From NCBI GenBank assembly GCA_020746105.1, contig CM036628.1, positions 21,223,191-21,287,190 on the forward strand: a stretch of 64,000 nt of DNA, read 5' to 3'. Position 1 is the stretch's first letter; every line of letters starts with the position of its first letter. Positions 1 to 10,260 of the stretch are shown here, one piece after another. The notes below the pieces were generated by a model. The model did no database searches and had not been told where the DNA came from. It saw nothing but the letters and a program-made list of their open reading frames with translations. The translations under genes were made by a program, and so were the position numbers. This DNA is from Trogon surrucura (lineage: Eukaryota > Chordata > Aves > Trogoniformes > Trogonidae).

Positions 1-639
1 GAAAGTCACAGGAAATGCCAAGCATTGATATGTCCACGGTAGAAAATAGCTCCGTCCTTCTGCGAGGTGCGTGGTATTTTCCTAAGTGACATTTCACTGA
101 AGGGAACCTGTGGCAGCAGTTTTGCTCAGGGCAGGTGGTGGCAGGGAAGGGACAGTCTGTGCAGGGTGGGGGGAGCAGGGGCCCTGTGCAAGGCTGGAGG
201 TGATGCTCAGGACCGGGAAAAGGGGCTGGATAACAGGGAAACCAGCAAATCTCATCTCCTTCCCACCTCGGGGCCCTGACCCCAGCCATAGCACCTTCGT
301 GTTGGGGTCCCTCCTTCCGTGCCGTACCTCGAGATGCTTTTGGGGTGACTGGTTCACCCCCACAACCCTCAACAGCCAGCCCTCTGGGTACCTGCTTCCC
401 TGGCGCTGGTCTGCACCCCATGGCACGGGCTCAGCAGTGCGGGATCACACCTGCTGGAAGTGTGTCATGTAAAAACATCACCCTATGCCCGAGCTGGGCC
501 GTAGTTTTGCTTTGCCCTGCCCGCGCCCCTGGCCGGCACGTCACCTGGCACTGCTGCTCTGCAGCTCCCGTTCTATTTAGTCAGTCTGTGCACTGCGGCT
601 CTGTCTGCCGAGCGCCCGAGTCATCAAAGCTCCTCCGGC

Positions 640-715
640 AGCCTGGACGCATCCATTTAATGGACTGCTACGAGACACATCCTTACTTCATTACTTCATT
701 ATTTACAGGATGAGG
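640..715. promoter_or_regulatory. AT-rich island with palindrome and tandem 8-mer
   Basis: A perfect 13-bp palindrome, TCCATTTAATGGA, lies at 652-664. It contains a TTAAT homeodomain-type core. It is followed at 683-698 by two direct copies of TTACTTCA and then TTATTTACA. The flanks are strongly GC-rich. The dense motif arrangement suggests a short regulatory element; function is inferred only. Confidence 0.3.
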
Positions 716-819
716 CTTTCGTGCCGGGGCTGGCTGCCCGCGGCCCCCTCGCAGGCTGGCGGAGCTGCCGAGGGGAGGGCAGCCCTGGAGACACCGGCAC
801 AGGGACCCCCAGAGCCCCG

Positions 820-945
820 GATTACGAAGCCATTAGTCATCGTTGTGCTTAGAGATTTAAAAGGAAAGGATTTAAATCCTCAGTGAGAATTTCCCACTTC
901 TTTATATATATTATTTCATTTGCCCAGTTGCTTTTACAGAGTCAG
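820..945. promoter_or_regulatory. AT-rich island with 14-bp palindrome
   Basis: The block contains the perfect palindrome AGGATTTAAATCCT at 867-880 and the alternating tract TTTATATATATTA at 901-913, inside otherwise GC-rich DNA. Such islands are typical of vertebrate conserved non-coding elements, but conservation has not been tested. No TSS-like context is evident around the TATA-like tract. Confidence 0.3.
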
Positions 946-2064
946 GGCATTGCGGTGGTGGGAGCTGGCTCCGGTTTTGCAGAGGGGAAAAGTGATGTCT
1001 GCCAAGGAGGAGCAGGGCAGAGGAGCCGTTCTGATGTCCTGCGATGCCCATCAGTTGTTGGATTTTCTGATCCTTCCCTGATGCTTCCACAGGGCGCTGG
1101 ATTCCCTCATTCTGCACCCGGGTCGCAGGCGGGCACCGCTTTGGCACCGGGAGCAGGCAGAGCAGGCTGGGCAGGGAGGAGCAGGGGCTTCCCTTCCCTG
1201 TTACCGAAATCCAGGCTTATCCTCCTGCTGCTCCCTGGGGCACAACTGTCTTTGCAGCTCTCCTGACGGAGATGTGATACTTCGGAGAGGCCAGACGAGT
1301 GGGGCTGTGGGACCAGCCTGGAGGAGATCTCGGAGACAAACACCGTAACAGAATACACTGAAGAGCCCCATCATTTATGACCGTTAATAACATTTGCAGC
1401 TACTGAATGATATCCTGCTTTGCACGAATAGTGAGACCTGGCGCTAGAGGGCTGAGGTTGGCTGGAGGGGTTGAGGAGGGAGCCTCTTGCTCCCGGTGTT
1501 TCGACGCTGGGTGTTTGGCCAGGTCTGGCCTGGCTGAGCAACTCCTGGGATGCAGGACACACTGCAGGAACCAGGGGATGCTGCCAAAGAAATGGGCTCT
1601 GTTGTGCAGGGAGAAAGGCTGCTGAGCCTCCTCCCGTGCTCAAGGGTGACAGTGTCTTGCAGTCAAGTTCCTGTGCCGCCAGGGCAGTTAGAGATAGGCT
1701 CCCCTGGCCAGTTCTGTCGAGCCCACCGGTCTGTCCGTGTGCGTGTCCGTCTCTGTGCATGCAGCTCATCGCACCACGATCCAGGCGACCCTGGGTAGCG
1801 CAGTACAAACACTGCAGATCCTGGGTGAGCAGAGGTTACTCACCGGCAGAAAAGCGGCCTCTTTCGCGTGGAAAAATAAACGAGCCCAATGGCAATCCCG
1901 AGTTCAGCGAGTGTTTCCCTACCAGATTTTAACCACGTTAAGTGAGGTGGCTGTAAACAGCCTGACAGCACGCCTCCCGACCCTCGGAATTCCTCCCAGG
2001 CAGTTTCCTGTCTCACATTCACACCATGGCTCCTCCACCCGGGCCTTAAATTAGTGCCCGGCTG

Positions 2065-2345
2065 GGGTGCGTAATTACCAGCTCCCTAATGGTCCAAAAC
2101 ATCCTGAAGGGCTGAAGTTTCCTTTTTGATTTGTGGCTCCGAGTCACAGTTGTAATTACCAAATTGATTTTAAATGCAGGCTCCGTTGACAGACTATTGG
2201 CAAATGGCATCTCTGAGTCTTCAGCCATTCATAAAAAAAATTTAAAAGAAAGAGGAAGCCCTTGATGAATATACCTTGATCTGCAGCTGCTGTTTATTTA
2301 ATACAATTTATGGGCAACGGTATTAGGTTTTATCAGGGAGCTGCA
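2065..2345. promoter_or_regulatory. Candidate conserved non-coding element with repeated homeodomain sites
   Basis: A 280-bp AT-rich block in GC-rich flanks. The 10-mer GTAATTACCA occurs twice, at 2071-2080 and 2152-2161, 81 bp apart in the same orientation; its TAATTA core is a classic homeodomain recognition sequence. Further TAAT/ATTTA words follow to 2330, including TTTATTTAAT near 2292. This reads as a homotypic homeodomain cluster, hence a possible enhancer. Confidence 0.4.
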
Positions 2346-4534
2346 GCTTTGGAAACACTGCTTTGGCAGGAGCGGTTGAGCTGAAATGTTGGGTCAGAGC
2401 TGTGAGCTGCCGGAATCGCTTTTTCACATGAGGACCCTCTCCTCTCCTCAGCTTTCCGCCCTCGCCTGCTCTGCTGCGTGGCTTGGGCATCACGGCTGGC
2501 TCGGCGCAACGCAAGGGAGCTCTTGGGCTGCCCGACCACGAGCAGGCAGAGGAGCGGCATCCAAAACATCGAGCCGAGGCAGACCGTTTTCTGGGTGCTG
2601 ACGCAATGCTGGCAGGTTACCCAAACGTCCGTCACCGCTGGCTCCCACCGCGCACAGACCCCGGGACCTGCCGAGTGATCCCACCTCTGTGCTTGGTGCC
2701 CACGACACAGCCAGCAAGGGGTTAACCCATGCCCCCACCAGCACCCCAGCTCCACCAGTTCTCCTGGGTGCCGGTTGCCTGGTTCTGCCTGGGTTTTCAG
2801 TCCTTCTCTGTCCTGCCGAGGAGGCCCCTTGGGGCGATGGTCTCCCCCTGACAAGGATTTGCTGCCATTGTGCTCTCTTTGTCCCGTGTGATCACCAGAG
2901 AGGTGATAAACCACAGGCAGGAAAAGCTGGAGCCGTCAAGGTCCGGAAGGAGAACCACATCCCCTTGGATGCGTTTGCTCTGTCCCCTTAGCACTGCTGT
3001 CCGGGCAAATGGTATTTCAGGGATCCGAACACCTCTCCACAGCGGCTCTGTTTTTTCTTTTGGAGAACACCTTTTCGGTTGCCCACCTGCAGAAGGGTTG
3101 ACAGAGTTTATCTCACCTTCAGTCAGCACTGGGAGCTGCTGATTAAAGCAGAAAATATGAAGGGTCTTAAAACTTAAGGTGCATCCCAGCTCTCAGCTGC
3201 TGCCTTCCCTCGCTCAGTGGGGAGGATGGATGGCTCTGACGGCATCCCGCCGGCCCCAGATATTGGGTATCTCTCGGGGTCATTCGCGGGGCAGCAGAGC
3301 CCGGCGGGGGGGGATATTAAATGGGGGATGAGTTGGCCCGCGAACCAAGGGACCCTGGTGGGTAGGAGCGAAGGGTTAACAGGGCAGTGATGGCTTTTGG
3401 GGAGCGGAGGACGAGGGTGTCTGTGGGTGGGGGTGTTGGCTGCTGAGGGGAATCTCAGGGAGAGGGAACTCATGAACAGCCCTGGGAAAGGAGGCAGGGA
3501 GAGACAGGAGGGACGAAACGAGAGGGCACCGGGGTGAGACCTGGGAAGTTTGGGTCCTGTTCTGATTTTTTCATTCCCCGGGGCATCCCTGCTAGTGTCC
3601 CTGGGAGGGATGGGCAGCAGGTTTGGCGGGGGCAGGGGGGTCTGCAGACAAGTGGGGTCAGGAAGGTTCAGAGAAAGGTGTGGGAGAGCCTGGCTGATAG
3701 CAGAGCAAATAGTTTGGCTGCCTCTGCGGAAAAGTACCTGGTCTGTTTTGTTTCCTAGATTCGTGATGAAGGATAAGGATTTAGGAGAAAGGGAGGGAGA
3801 GCTGCAGTTAATCCACTGATTAACCTGAGGAGAGATAGGCAGATGCTAAATCAAAGCAGAAGGGCAAGAGGGAAAAGTCAGCACCACCAGCCCAAACAAG
3901 AGCAGGGCGCGGGGCCGGCTCAGCAACGGTGAGGTTTAAACGCAGAGACGAAGCCCGTGGGGCAACAAAAGGGTGAGGAGCAGGGACAACAGGAGAGGGT
4001 AGAGACAGCAGAGGAGCAGGAGGGAGATACCAGGGCCGTGCTGGCATTCCGTCATGGGGTGGTTGCTGGGAAGCTGTGCCTCAGGACCTCAACCGGGGGA
4101 TGCCCGGCCTTCCCGTGAAGACCCTGGGCTGGGCAGCAGCGACATCTGCGGGTCCCGTAGCAATAGGGGTGGGGAAAGCCCCCCAGCTCTAAAAACGAGC
4201 GTACCCGATATTGGCATTTCCCAAAGCAAACAGTGGTGACGGCGTCCCGGTGGTCCAGCCAGAGCCTCGCTCACGTGTCAACTCTCGTGTCAGTAACAAA
4301 GGAACATGTGAAAAGAACCGCCCTAAATTACCTCCTCCTCTCTGTGGTAAAGCTCTTCTGGCAGCGTGTCGCTCGGTTTACCTGCCAGCCCCTGGCTGCC
4401 CCGTGTGCGGGAGGCGTGCGAGGCGCGTGGATGTGGCCGCTGATCCGTGTGCCCCCGTGCATGGTGTGGGTGCTGCTGGGTGCGCTCCGTGCGCGCCCAC
4501 ACGTGTTTCTGCTTTGGGTTCCACCATCACAGCG

Positions 4535-4820
4535 TATTTACCGCTGCGCCTTTCACGGATGTGCTATTTATACTCCGGCAGAGTGTGTCATGCTTTGCAT
4601 TAGTCCGGCCAAATTACGACTTCAAAGTTCTCAAATTTGGCGGGGGCTGCCCGTCCCTCCCTGGCGGAGGGGCAGGCCCAGGTCTGAAAGGTTTCTTATT
4701 TATTTTGTTCAGTCTGAAGTCAAGGAACCGCTTTCCATCTGGAACCATGTGGGATTTTTGCATTTGAGATATTTAACCTGACTTTAATTTGAGTCGAAGC
4801 GTCTGATATTTCTGATAGCA
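4535..4820. promoter_or_regulatory. AT-rich island with E2F-like site
   Basis: Mixed block with GCTATTTATAC near 4563 (a TATA/MEF2-like word when read on the minus strand), an E2F-type word TTTGGCGGG at 4636-4644, and AT-rich DNA to 4815 with GATATTTAAC and CTTTAATTTG. No open frame of note crosses it. A promoter reading is possible but weak. Confidence 0.28.
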
Positions 4821-5449
4821 ATGCCATGCGGGGGCGGTGGTGGGGGAGGACCGAAGGCAGCCCCTTCCCTCCGCAGAGCTGCTCCAGCCGGTCCCTGTTA
4901 AGCGACCCCTGGCACGTGAGCGATGGAGAGCCTGATCGGAGCTGGGGAGCTCCGTGGCGGGGTGAGTGGGTGTCCAGGACAGACCCAGTCGTGCTCCGTT
5001 CCTTTTCCTCCTGGCCACCGTCTATCCCGGGGCCGAGCCTGCCTTCGTCCCCACACAGGTTGCTCTGAGCTCCCCTGGATGCCTGGCAGAGGCTGACAGG
5101 TCCTTTTTTTCCCCTTTTTTGTTGTGTATTTCTTTTTTTTTTAATGCCAGTGAAGCACCTCTCCAATACATTGTTTAAATCAGGAGAAAACGAGGTGTTT
5201 GCCGTTTATATCTCATCGGGTTTGTTAAAAGGCAACTGTGTTGTGCTGTGCACGGGGTTCATGTCAGTACTTCTTGGAAAACACCAGGTAGCTAAGGACC
5301 CAGCTCTGAGGTGCTGGGCAAGGCTGCCCGGGGCTTCCCCAGTGGGTTTGCTTAAATCGAAGTGAGGGCAGAAAGAGGAGTGAGCTGCAAAGCCGGGTTG
5401 GAGGCCACCCCCAGCAAGGTCTGGCAACCGCCTGGGTTTCAGCCTTGCA

Positions 5450-5590
5450 AGGGTTAAAGAACAGTAGTCGGGGAAAATAATTGCAAAACCTAGAATTAAA
5501 GCTCCCCCATCTTGAAACTTCAATAATGTCTTTTAAGAAAATGTTAGTTCAAGGGACATTATATTATGGCAAATCAGATTTCCTGGCTCT
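5450..5590. promoter_or_regulatory. AT-rich island
   Basis: About 140 bp of AT-rich sequence, including AAAATAATTGCAAAAC, TAGAATTAAAGC and GACATTATATTATGG, in a GC-rich neighbourhood. The AATTGCAAAA word resembles C/EBP or POU-type sites. Regulatory function is inferred from composition alone. Confidence 0.25.
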
Positions 5591-5939
5591 GGTGCAGACG
5601 TTGCGAACGAGTCGGTAATTTCACCGCAGATCCTGCGATAAGGAGCGACCTTCCACCCCCCGCTCCGGAGCAGGGTTTGCATGTCACGGGGATTAAGGAA
5701 ATCTCCCTCCTTCCACAGATGGACCCCGACTGACTGGGGCTGAGGAGGGAGGCTTGGCTGTCCCAGAGGGCAGGATGTGGATGGAGAGGGGCCAGAAGTG
5801 ATGGAGTGAACTGGGAGGATGTTGCGTGGGCGATGGAGGAGCTGGGGGCAGCAGGTCGGGACCAGACATGTGGGACAGAGCTCCAGGGACGGCAAAGAGC
5901 CTCCAGCCCGTGAGTTGGGAGCTCATCGAGCTGCTTCCT

Positions 5940-6075
5940 GGCTCGGGCATTAAAAACTAGCTGGGTTGCTATGATCTGCATTAGATTTAAACTATGCAAT
6001 AAGTGTTTCAGTTTATTGATGCCAGACTGCAGCCAATTACATCTGAAATCACCAATGGATTAGCGCACGAAGAGA
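5940..6075. promoter_or_regulatory. AT-rich island with paired CCAAT words
   Basis: Sequence from 5945 is AT-rich (GCATTAAAAACTAGC, TTAGATTTAAACTATGC) and carries two CCAAT words, in GCCAATTACATC and CACCAATGGATT, about 20 bp apart. CCAAT words can bind NF-Y. There is no nearby CpG island or TATA box, so an enhancer or structural role is as likely as a promoter. Confidence 0.28.
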
Positions 6076-7319
6076 GGCCGAGTGGCTTGGGGAGAGAGCC
6101 TGGGCTGTGGTGGGGTGGTCAGAGCTCGAGGGGCGTCGAGTCTTTCCTAAGTAGAAATCTGGCCTAGAAAAATAAAGCTGGTGATGGTGTTTCAGTCCCG
6201 TTACACACCGCAAAGCCCTCAGGCCCTTCTGCTGAGCGTGGCTGCTCCAGAGGTGCTGGACAGGCAGAGCGTGGGGCGCGTGGGGCTGTGTCCGTCCCAG
6301 GACAGAGGTCCCCGTGTCCCAGGAGAAGGGTGGTCAGTCACGCCCCACTCCCTTGGCTGGGCCCTGGAGGTACCAGCAGGGTAGGAGTGGGGTGGGAGAG
6401 GCGTGCGGGAGGCATCTGCGTCTCCATGAGCTGCTCGCTTCACCCGATGCATAGTAACCCTCAGCAGCTCAGCTTTGCAAGCACAAAATCCAGAGCACTG
6501 GGGTTCCTGCCCCTTTTCTGTCCCTTCTTCCCCCTCTTCGGTTGTGCTCTGTTCGCCCCATCCCTCCTTTGCATGTCTTTTTGGCCGTGGCCAGGATGGC
6601 GCAGTCCCTCCCCAGGGCTCCCCTGGTCGGTTGAAGATCCAGAGCTGCTTTGCTCCCACGTGGGAAGGGCGAGGGCAGCCTCTGCCGTGTGCTGCCACCG
6701 CGCTCGCTGAGAACAGCCCACGCTGGCCAAGCACCACGGCGCTGCGGCCACCCCAGAGCCCCACGAGCTCAGCACTCAGATGCATTGCTGGTACAAATAA
6801 ACCCCACAAACCCAAATCCTGTCTCTTCACAAAAGGAAGAAGCAGCAGCAGATGAAAGGCAGGTGCAAAGCCTCGTTCCCTCAAACAGCAGGATGACGTC
6901 CTGGTGATGCTCTGAGGTCAAAAGTCTGGAGTCCGAAGCAGGGAGCAGCACTGCAGACAAACCCTTCCTTACCTCCTCCCCGCTCTGTAAAAGCCTGAAG
7001 GTGTGCGGCTCGCCGTGCAGCAGCCGGTGGTAGGAGCGAGCCCGGAAGATACGGCCCATGGGGCAGCTTCCTCTGTGGCTGGGATGAGTGCCGGCCTCCT
7101 CGCATCCCGGCGGGGTTTTCCAGCTCCCCGAGGTGCCGTGCTGGACCTCAAATGCTCATGCACGCTGCTGAGCCTGGCACGACTGGAATAGGAAGTGAGT
7201 GTCGAAGCCAGGATGATGCCAAAAAAAAACCACAAAAAAACAAGAAAAGTGCATTTCCAGGGCTCCTGCCATGGAAGGATTAGAGGAAAACCCACGGATT
7301 TCTCAGTATTTTCCTGACC

Positions 7320-7470
7320 CAAAAGTGCTGAGTTTGTTTTACCGTGATTTATGGGATCCCGTTACTCGTTCTTTATGAATAGCGAGACAGTTGCTGAGGA
7401 TTTATTAAAACGTTCACAAGTCCCAAAACTCTGTCAGATTTTTGCATGAGTAATAATTTGCCTAAAAATT
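7320..7470. promoter_or_regulatory. AT-rich island with POU-like words
   Basis: The block holds GATTTATGGG, CTTTATGAATAGC, GGATTTATTAAAAC and TTTTTGCATGAGTAATAATTTG-type sequence around 7439-7460; TTTGCAT next to TAAT is a common POU-homeodomain arrangement. Flanks on both sides are GC-rich. Regulatory role inferred. Confidence 0.3.
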
Positions 7471-7909
7471 GGGAGGAAAAAGGCGAGTTACTCGCTACTC
7501 GTTGCTCGTTACCCTGGCTGGTGGGAACGCTCCCGGCATCTGGGCAGGGCACGTGCCATGACCGGTCGACCCTGTGCGAGGAGCAGCACAAAGCCAACGC
7601 CAGCACTTTCCAAGCGTCTTTCCTCCCAGCTCTTGGCTGCACAGAACTGTCGGGTCCATCAGAAGGACGTGAAGCTCAGGGAGCAGAATTTTCCCATCTC
7701 CTGATGGGCACCTTGCTCCGCGCTAGCAGCGTTCATCTGCCGCGGTCGCCTGGCTCCGTCCAGAACCAGAGCATACCCACAGCTTATTTTCCACCACCTT
7801 AAGCTCCAAATAAACACCAAACAGTCCTACATTAAAATAACATTAAGAAACAATCCAAACCATCAGGGGAAGGAAATTCCTTTTTTTTCTTTTCTTTTCC
7901 CCGTCGTCT

Positions 7910-8120
7910 TTTTTTAATTCAGATGGAGCTTTTTTGGGTTTGAGTTCTGGCAAACGAACAGCTGAGATCAGTTCCCAATTAGGTGCTTTTGGCCTCTCGG
8001 AGCGATGAGGAATGACCTAGCTGATTTCAGTCATTTCCCCCAGCCCCTTACAGAAAAACTCTTGCAAACTTGGCGGCTGATGTGCTGAATTTCTCTTTGC
8101 TGCCCGCCTGGCAATGACAA
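7910..8120. promoter_or_regulatory. AT-rich island
   Basis: After a T-rich run (7880-7915) comes complex sequence with CCCAATTAGGTGC, GAATGACCTAGCTGA, TTTCAGTCATTTCC and GCAAACTTGGCGGC. It differs from the CCC/GGG-rich flanks and has no open frame. It may be a conserved element; evidence is composition only. Confidence 0.25.
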
Positions 8121-8401
8121 GCCTGAGCCACTCCTTGTCCCACACCCCCACGAACCCTTCCAAAACCCTGCCAGCACCCTAGGGCTGGCTTCCCCAGTCC
8201 CCATCAGCCAGGATTAATGGGACCTCAGGGCTGGGTGGGACCAGCTTGAGCACTGGAAGCCTCCAAGGAGGCTGCAGGAAGTCACCAGCAGCCACCTTCT
8301 CCCTCAACCAGCAGCAAACCAGGCTCCTTGTGCAGAAATGTTCATATCAAATAGGCACTTACAGGGCTTAAAGAGACTGTTGTGGTTTTTTCCTTCTTCA
8401 G

Positions 8402-8421
8402 AAAAAAAAAAAAAAAAAAAA
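8402..8421 (+). repeat. (A)20 tract
   Basis: Twenty consecutive A residues preceded by a pyrimidine tract ending in CTTCAG. No target-site duplication or gene-like sequence is seen upstream, so I treat it as simple sequence rather than the tail of a processed pseudogene. Confidence 0.9.
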
Positions 8422-9024
8422 GACACTTAGCATTGTCCTCATTAAATCTTACCTGGGATAAAATCAGCACCCTCCAAAGCAGGCCCGGTCTCTGCGTTTT
8501 GTCTTCCTACTCCCGTTCTGCTCCAGGTTGATGTAAATACTTGTGACAGAAGTGACTGCTGCCTTGTGACACCTGGATCGACCCGCATGAAAAGCCACGT
8601 GGAAAGCACCAGAAGGAAAGGGGCCTGGGAAAGGAGGATGCTGACTCACCGACCGCGTGTGAGCGCTCTTCAAGGGGTTGGAAAGGCTGCCAGCTGTGCC
8701 AGGGAACCCTGTAAGCGGATCACAGCTTCCCCGTGGAAAAGCCGGCCAGAGGGAGGCTACAAAATAAATAATCGCTCTCGCCCGAACGGCAGCAGAAGAG
8801 GCAGTAAAACGATATGAAAGCACCGAGCAAAGCTGTTGTGTCTAACAAGAATCCTGACCCCTGATCTCAGCTCCCCTCTTTTATGTTTTTCTGACTTCAG
8901 CACTATTGCGGGCAGATGCCTTTGAATATGATTTATTTGTTTGTCTTGGCACCCAAACAAGGAGTCCCTGAGACCAGAAAAGACGATCAAGAGCCCACTT
9001 CCGAGTTCTCCTTCCCTCGCAGCC

Positions 9025-9424
9025 TGTGCACGCTCGCTGCCCTGAGAGCTCTCGCGGGGGCTTTGTTACGCCAGGCGGCGGGGAAAGGAGCGTGCAACAG
9101 CTGAGCGTCTTGAGACAATGCATCTCGCTGGCCCGTGGCCCGAAGGGTTGGACTCCGTCGCTCCAGCTGTCGGGGAAACGGGGCCGGATTCAGGCGAGGA
9201 AAGAGCCTCTGTCCAAAGCCATCGGTACGTGCGTCGTCGCAAGGGCATCGAGGGGCTGCTCGCCAAGTTCCTCCTGCGGGATCGCGGATCGCGCCGGCCG
9301 TGCACGCTTGGGCAAAGCCTCCCCCTCTCCAGGGAGCCAGGCTGGACCCGAACCCTCGCCGATAGCGAGCGGGGCGAGGAGGCTGTGGTGGGGTTTGGCC
9401 CAGCCCTGCGATCAGAAACGACTC
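9025..9424. promoter_or_regulatory. CpG island
   Basis: I count about 43 CpG dinucleotides in 420 bp, roughly the number expected from the GC content, so CpG is not depleted as it is in bulk vertebrate DNA. A GTACGT splice-donor-like word sits at 9225-9230. No TATA box is seen. Long frames across it reflect stop-codon scarcity. It may be the promoter of an unannotated transcript or an orphan CpG island. Confidence 0.5.
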
Positions 9425-9539
9425 CAACAGCTTTTTGGTGCGGCTCCAAAGCTCTTTGTTTTTTCCCAGCTTTTTGCTGTTGGATTGCAGAGGATGATTT
9501 AAAGCCAGAGCCAGCTATCTACCAGAATGAAACAGTTTC

Positions 9540-9612
9540 ACAAATTGTAAGGCCAAAGGGACCATTAGATTACGCAGTCCAACCTTCTGTACGAGACAGG
9601 CCAGCTCTACTC
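9540..9612 (-). mobile_element. CR1-type LINE 3-prime-end relic
   Basis: Plus-strand sequence reads TTGTAAGGCCAAAGGGACC, then ATTAGATTACGCAGTCC, then AACCTTCTGTACGAGACAGG. This matches the order of the common sauropsid CR1 3-prime end read antisense: a gene-sparse stretch with AAGGGACC, a GATNA...AGTCCAACC core, then CTCCTGT. It is heavily diverged, and no ATTCTATG end repeats remain, so it is old. The family assignment is from memory of consensus sequences. Confidence 0.55.
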
Positions 9613-10124
9613 TGTCTCATTAGTGCCTTAATGCTTGCTCTTGCTGCAACCGCTTCCTTCTGCTGAGAGCTTCTTTCTCTCTCCAGCCACTGCGGTTCTC
9701 ACTGTCAGCCGGGTCCAAGACTGAGCAAGAATAGAGGCACCTCAGGCAAAAAAAAAAGCTTTCAGCTCAGAGGCTTTACAGCGTAACAACTTCGGGTTCA
9801 CAGGGCTCTGCTGTGGGTTTTCCTTCCACCCTCCGTGTGTTTCTCGTGCTCAGCGCGGGGTCCGGGGCGATAACCGGAGCAGAGATGGGCTCTGCGGGAG
9901 AGCTCACTGGGCCGAGTGTGCCTGAGCCCACCTTTGCTGCCTCCCGGCTCCCACTCTCTGGCTGCAAACCCAGCCCCGAGCACAGACCTCGCCCCCACCA
10001 GCTGATGCTTTCTGGAAACCGTGTCATATCGTTGGGAAACGTGTGTTTATTTCTCTTCCTCTATGCGTAGTGTCCCCACTCAGCTCAGGGACGTGATGCT
10101 GAATTTTCTGCCTAGAATACACCG

Positions 10125-10260
10125 CTGTGTTTGAACAGGTTTTTCTATTCCCCAATCACTCACCATCTCTGCTGCGCGAGATTTATTGACTTTTATTTAT
10201 TTATTTTGACTTAGTCGTTTTTCATTTGGGACAGAGCGATGTGCCGAGTGAAGGCGGCCT
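10125..10260. promoter_or_regulatory. AT-rich island with (TTTA)n
   Basis: Contains AGATTTATTGAC followed by a short TTTA repeat at about 10191-10207 and TTTTCATTTGGG. The (TTTA)n part is simple sequence; the surrounding complex AT-rich DNA may be regulatory. Confidence 0.22.

Larger units (their letters stand above)
1..9024. other. GC-rich non-coding block, no gene
   Basis: Outside the islands listed separately (640-945, 2065-2345, 4535-4820, 5450-5590, 5940-6075, 7320-7470, 7910-8120) and one polyA tract, I see no gene or repeat. Open frames are short, occur on both strands and all frames, and are what GC-rich DNA with few stop codons gives by chance. Two short pyrimidine/T-rich runs near 5102-5143 and 7880-7915 are simple sequence. 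Confidence 0.6.

Noticed and set aside
8402-8421. PolyA tract as the tail of a processed pseudogene
   Set aside because: No gene-like sequence upstream and no flanking duplication.
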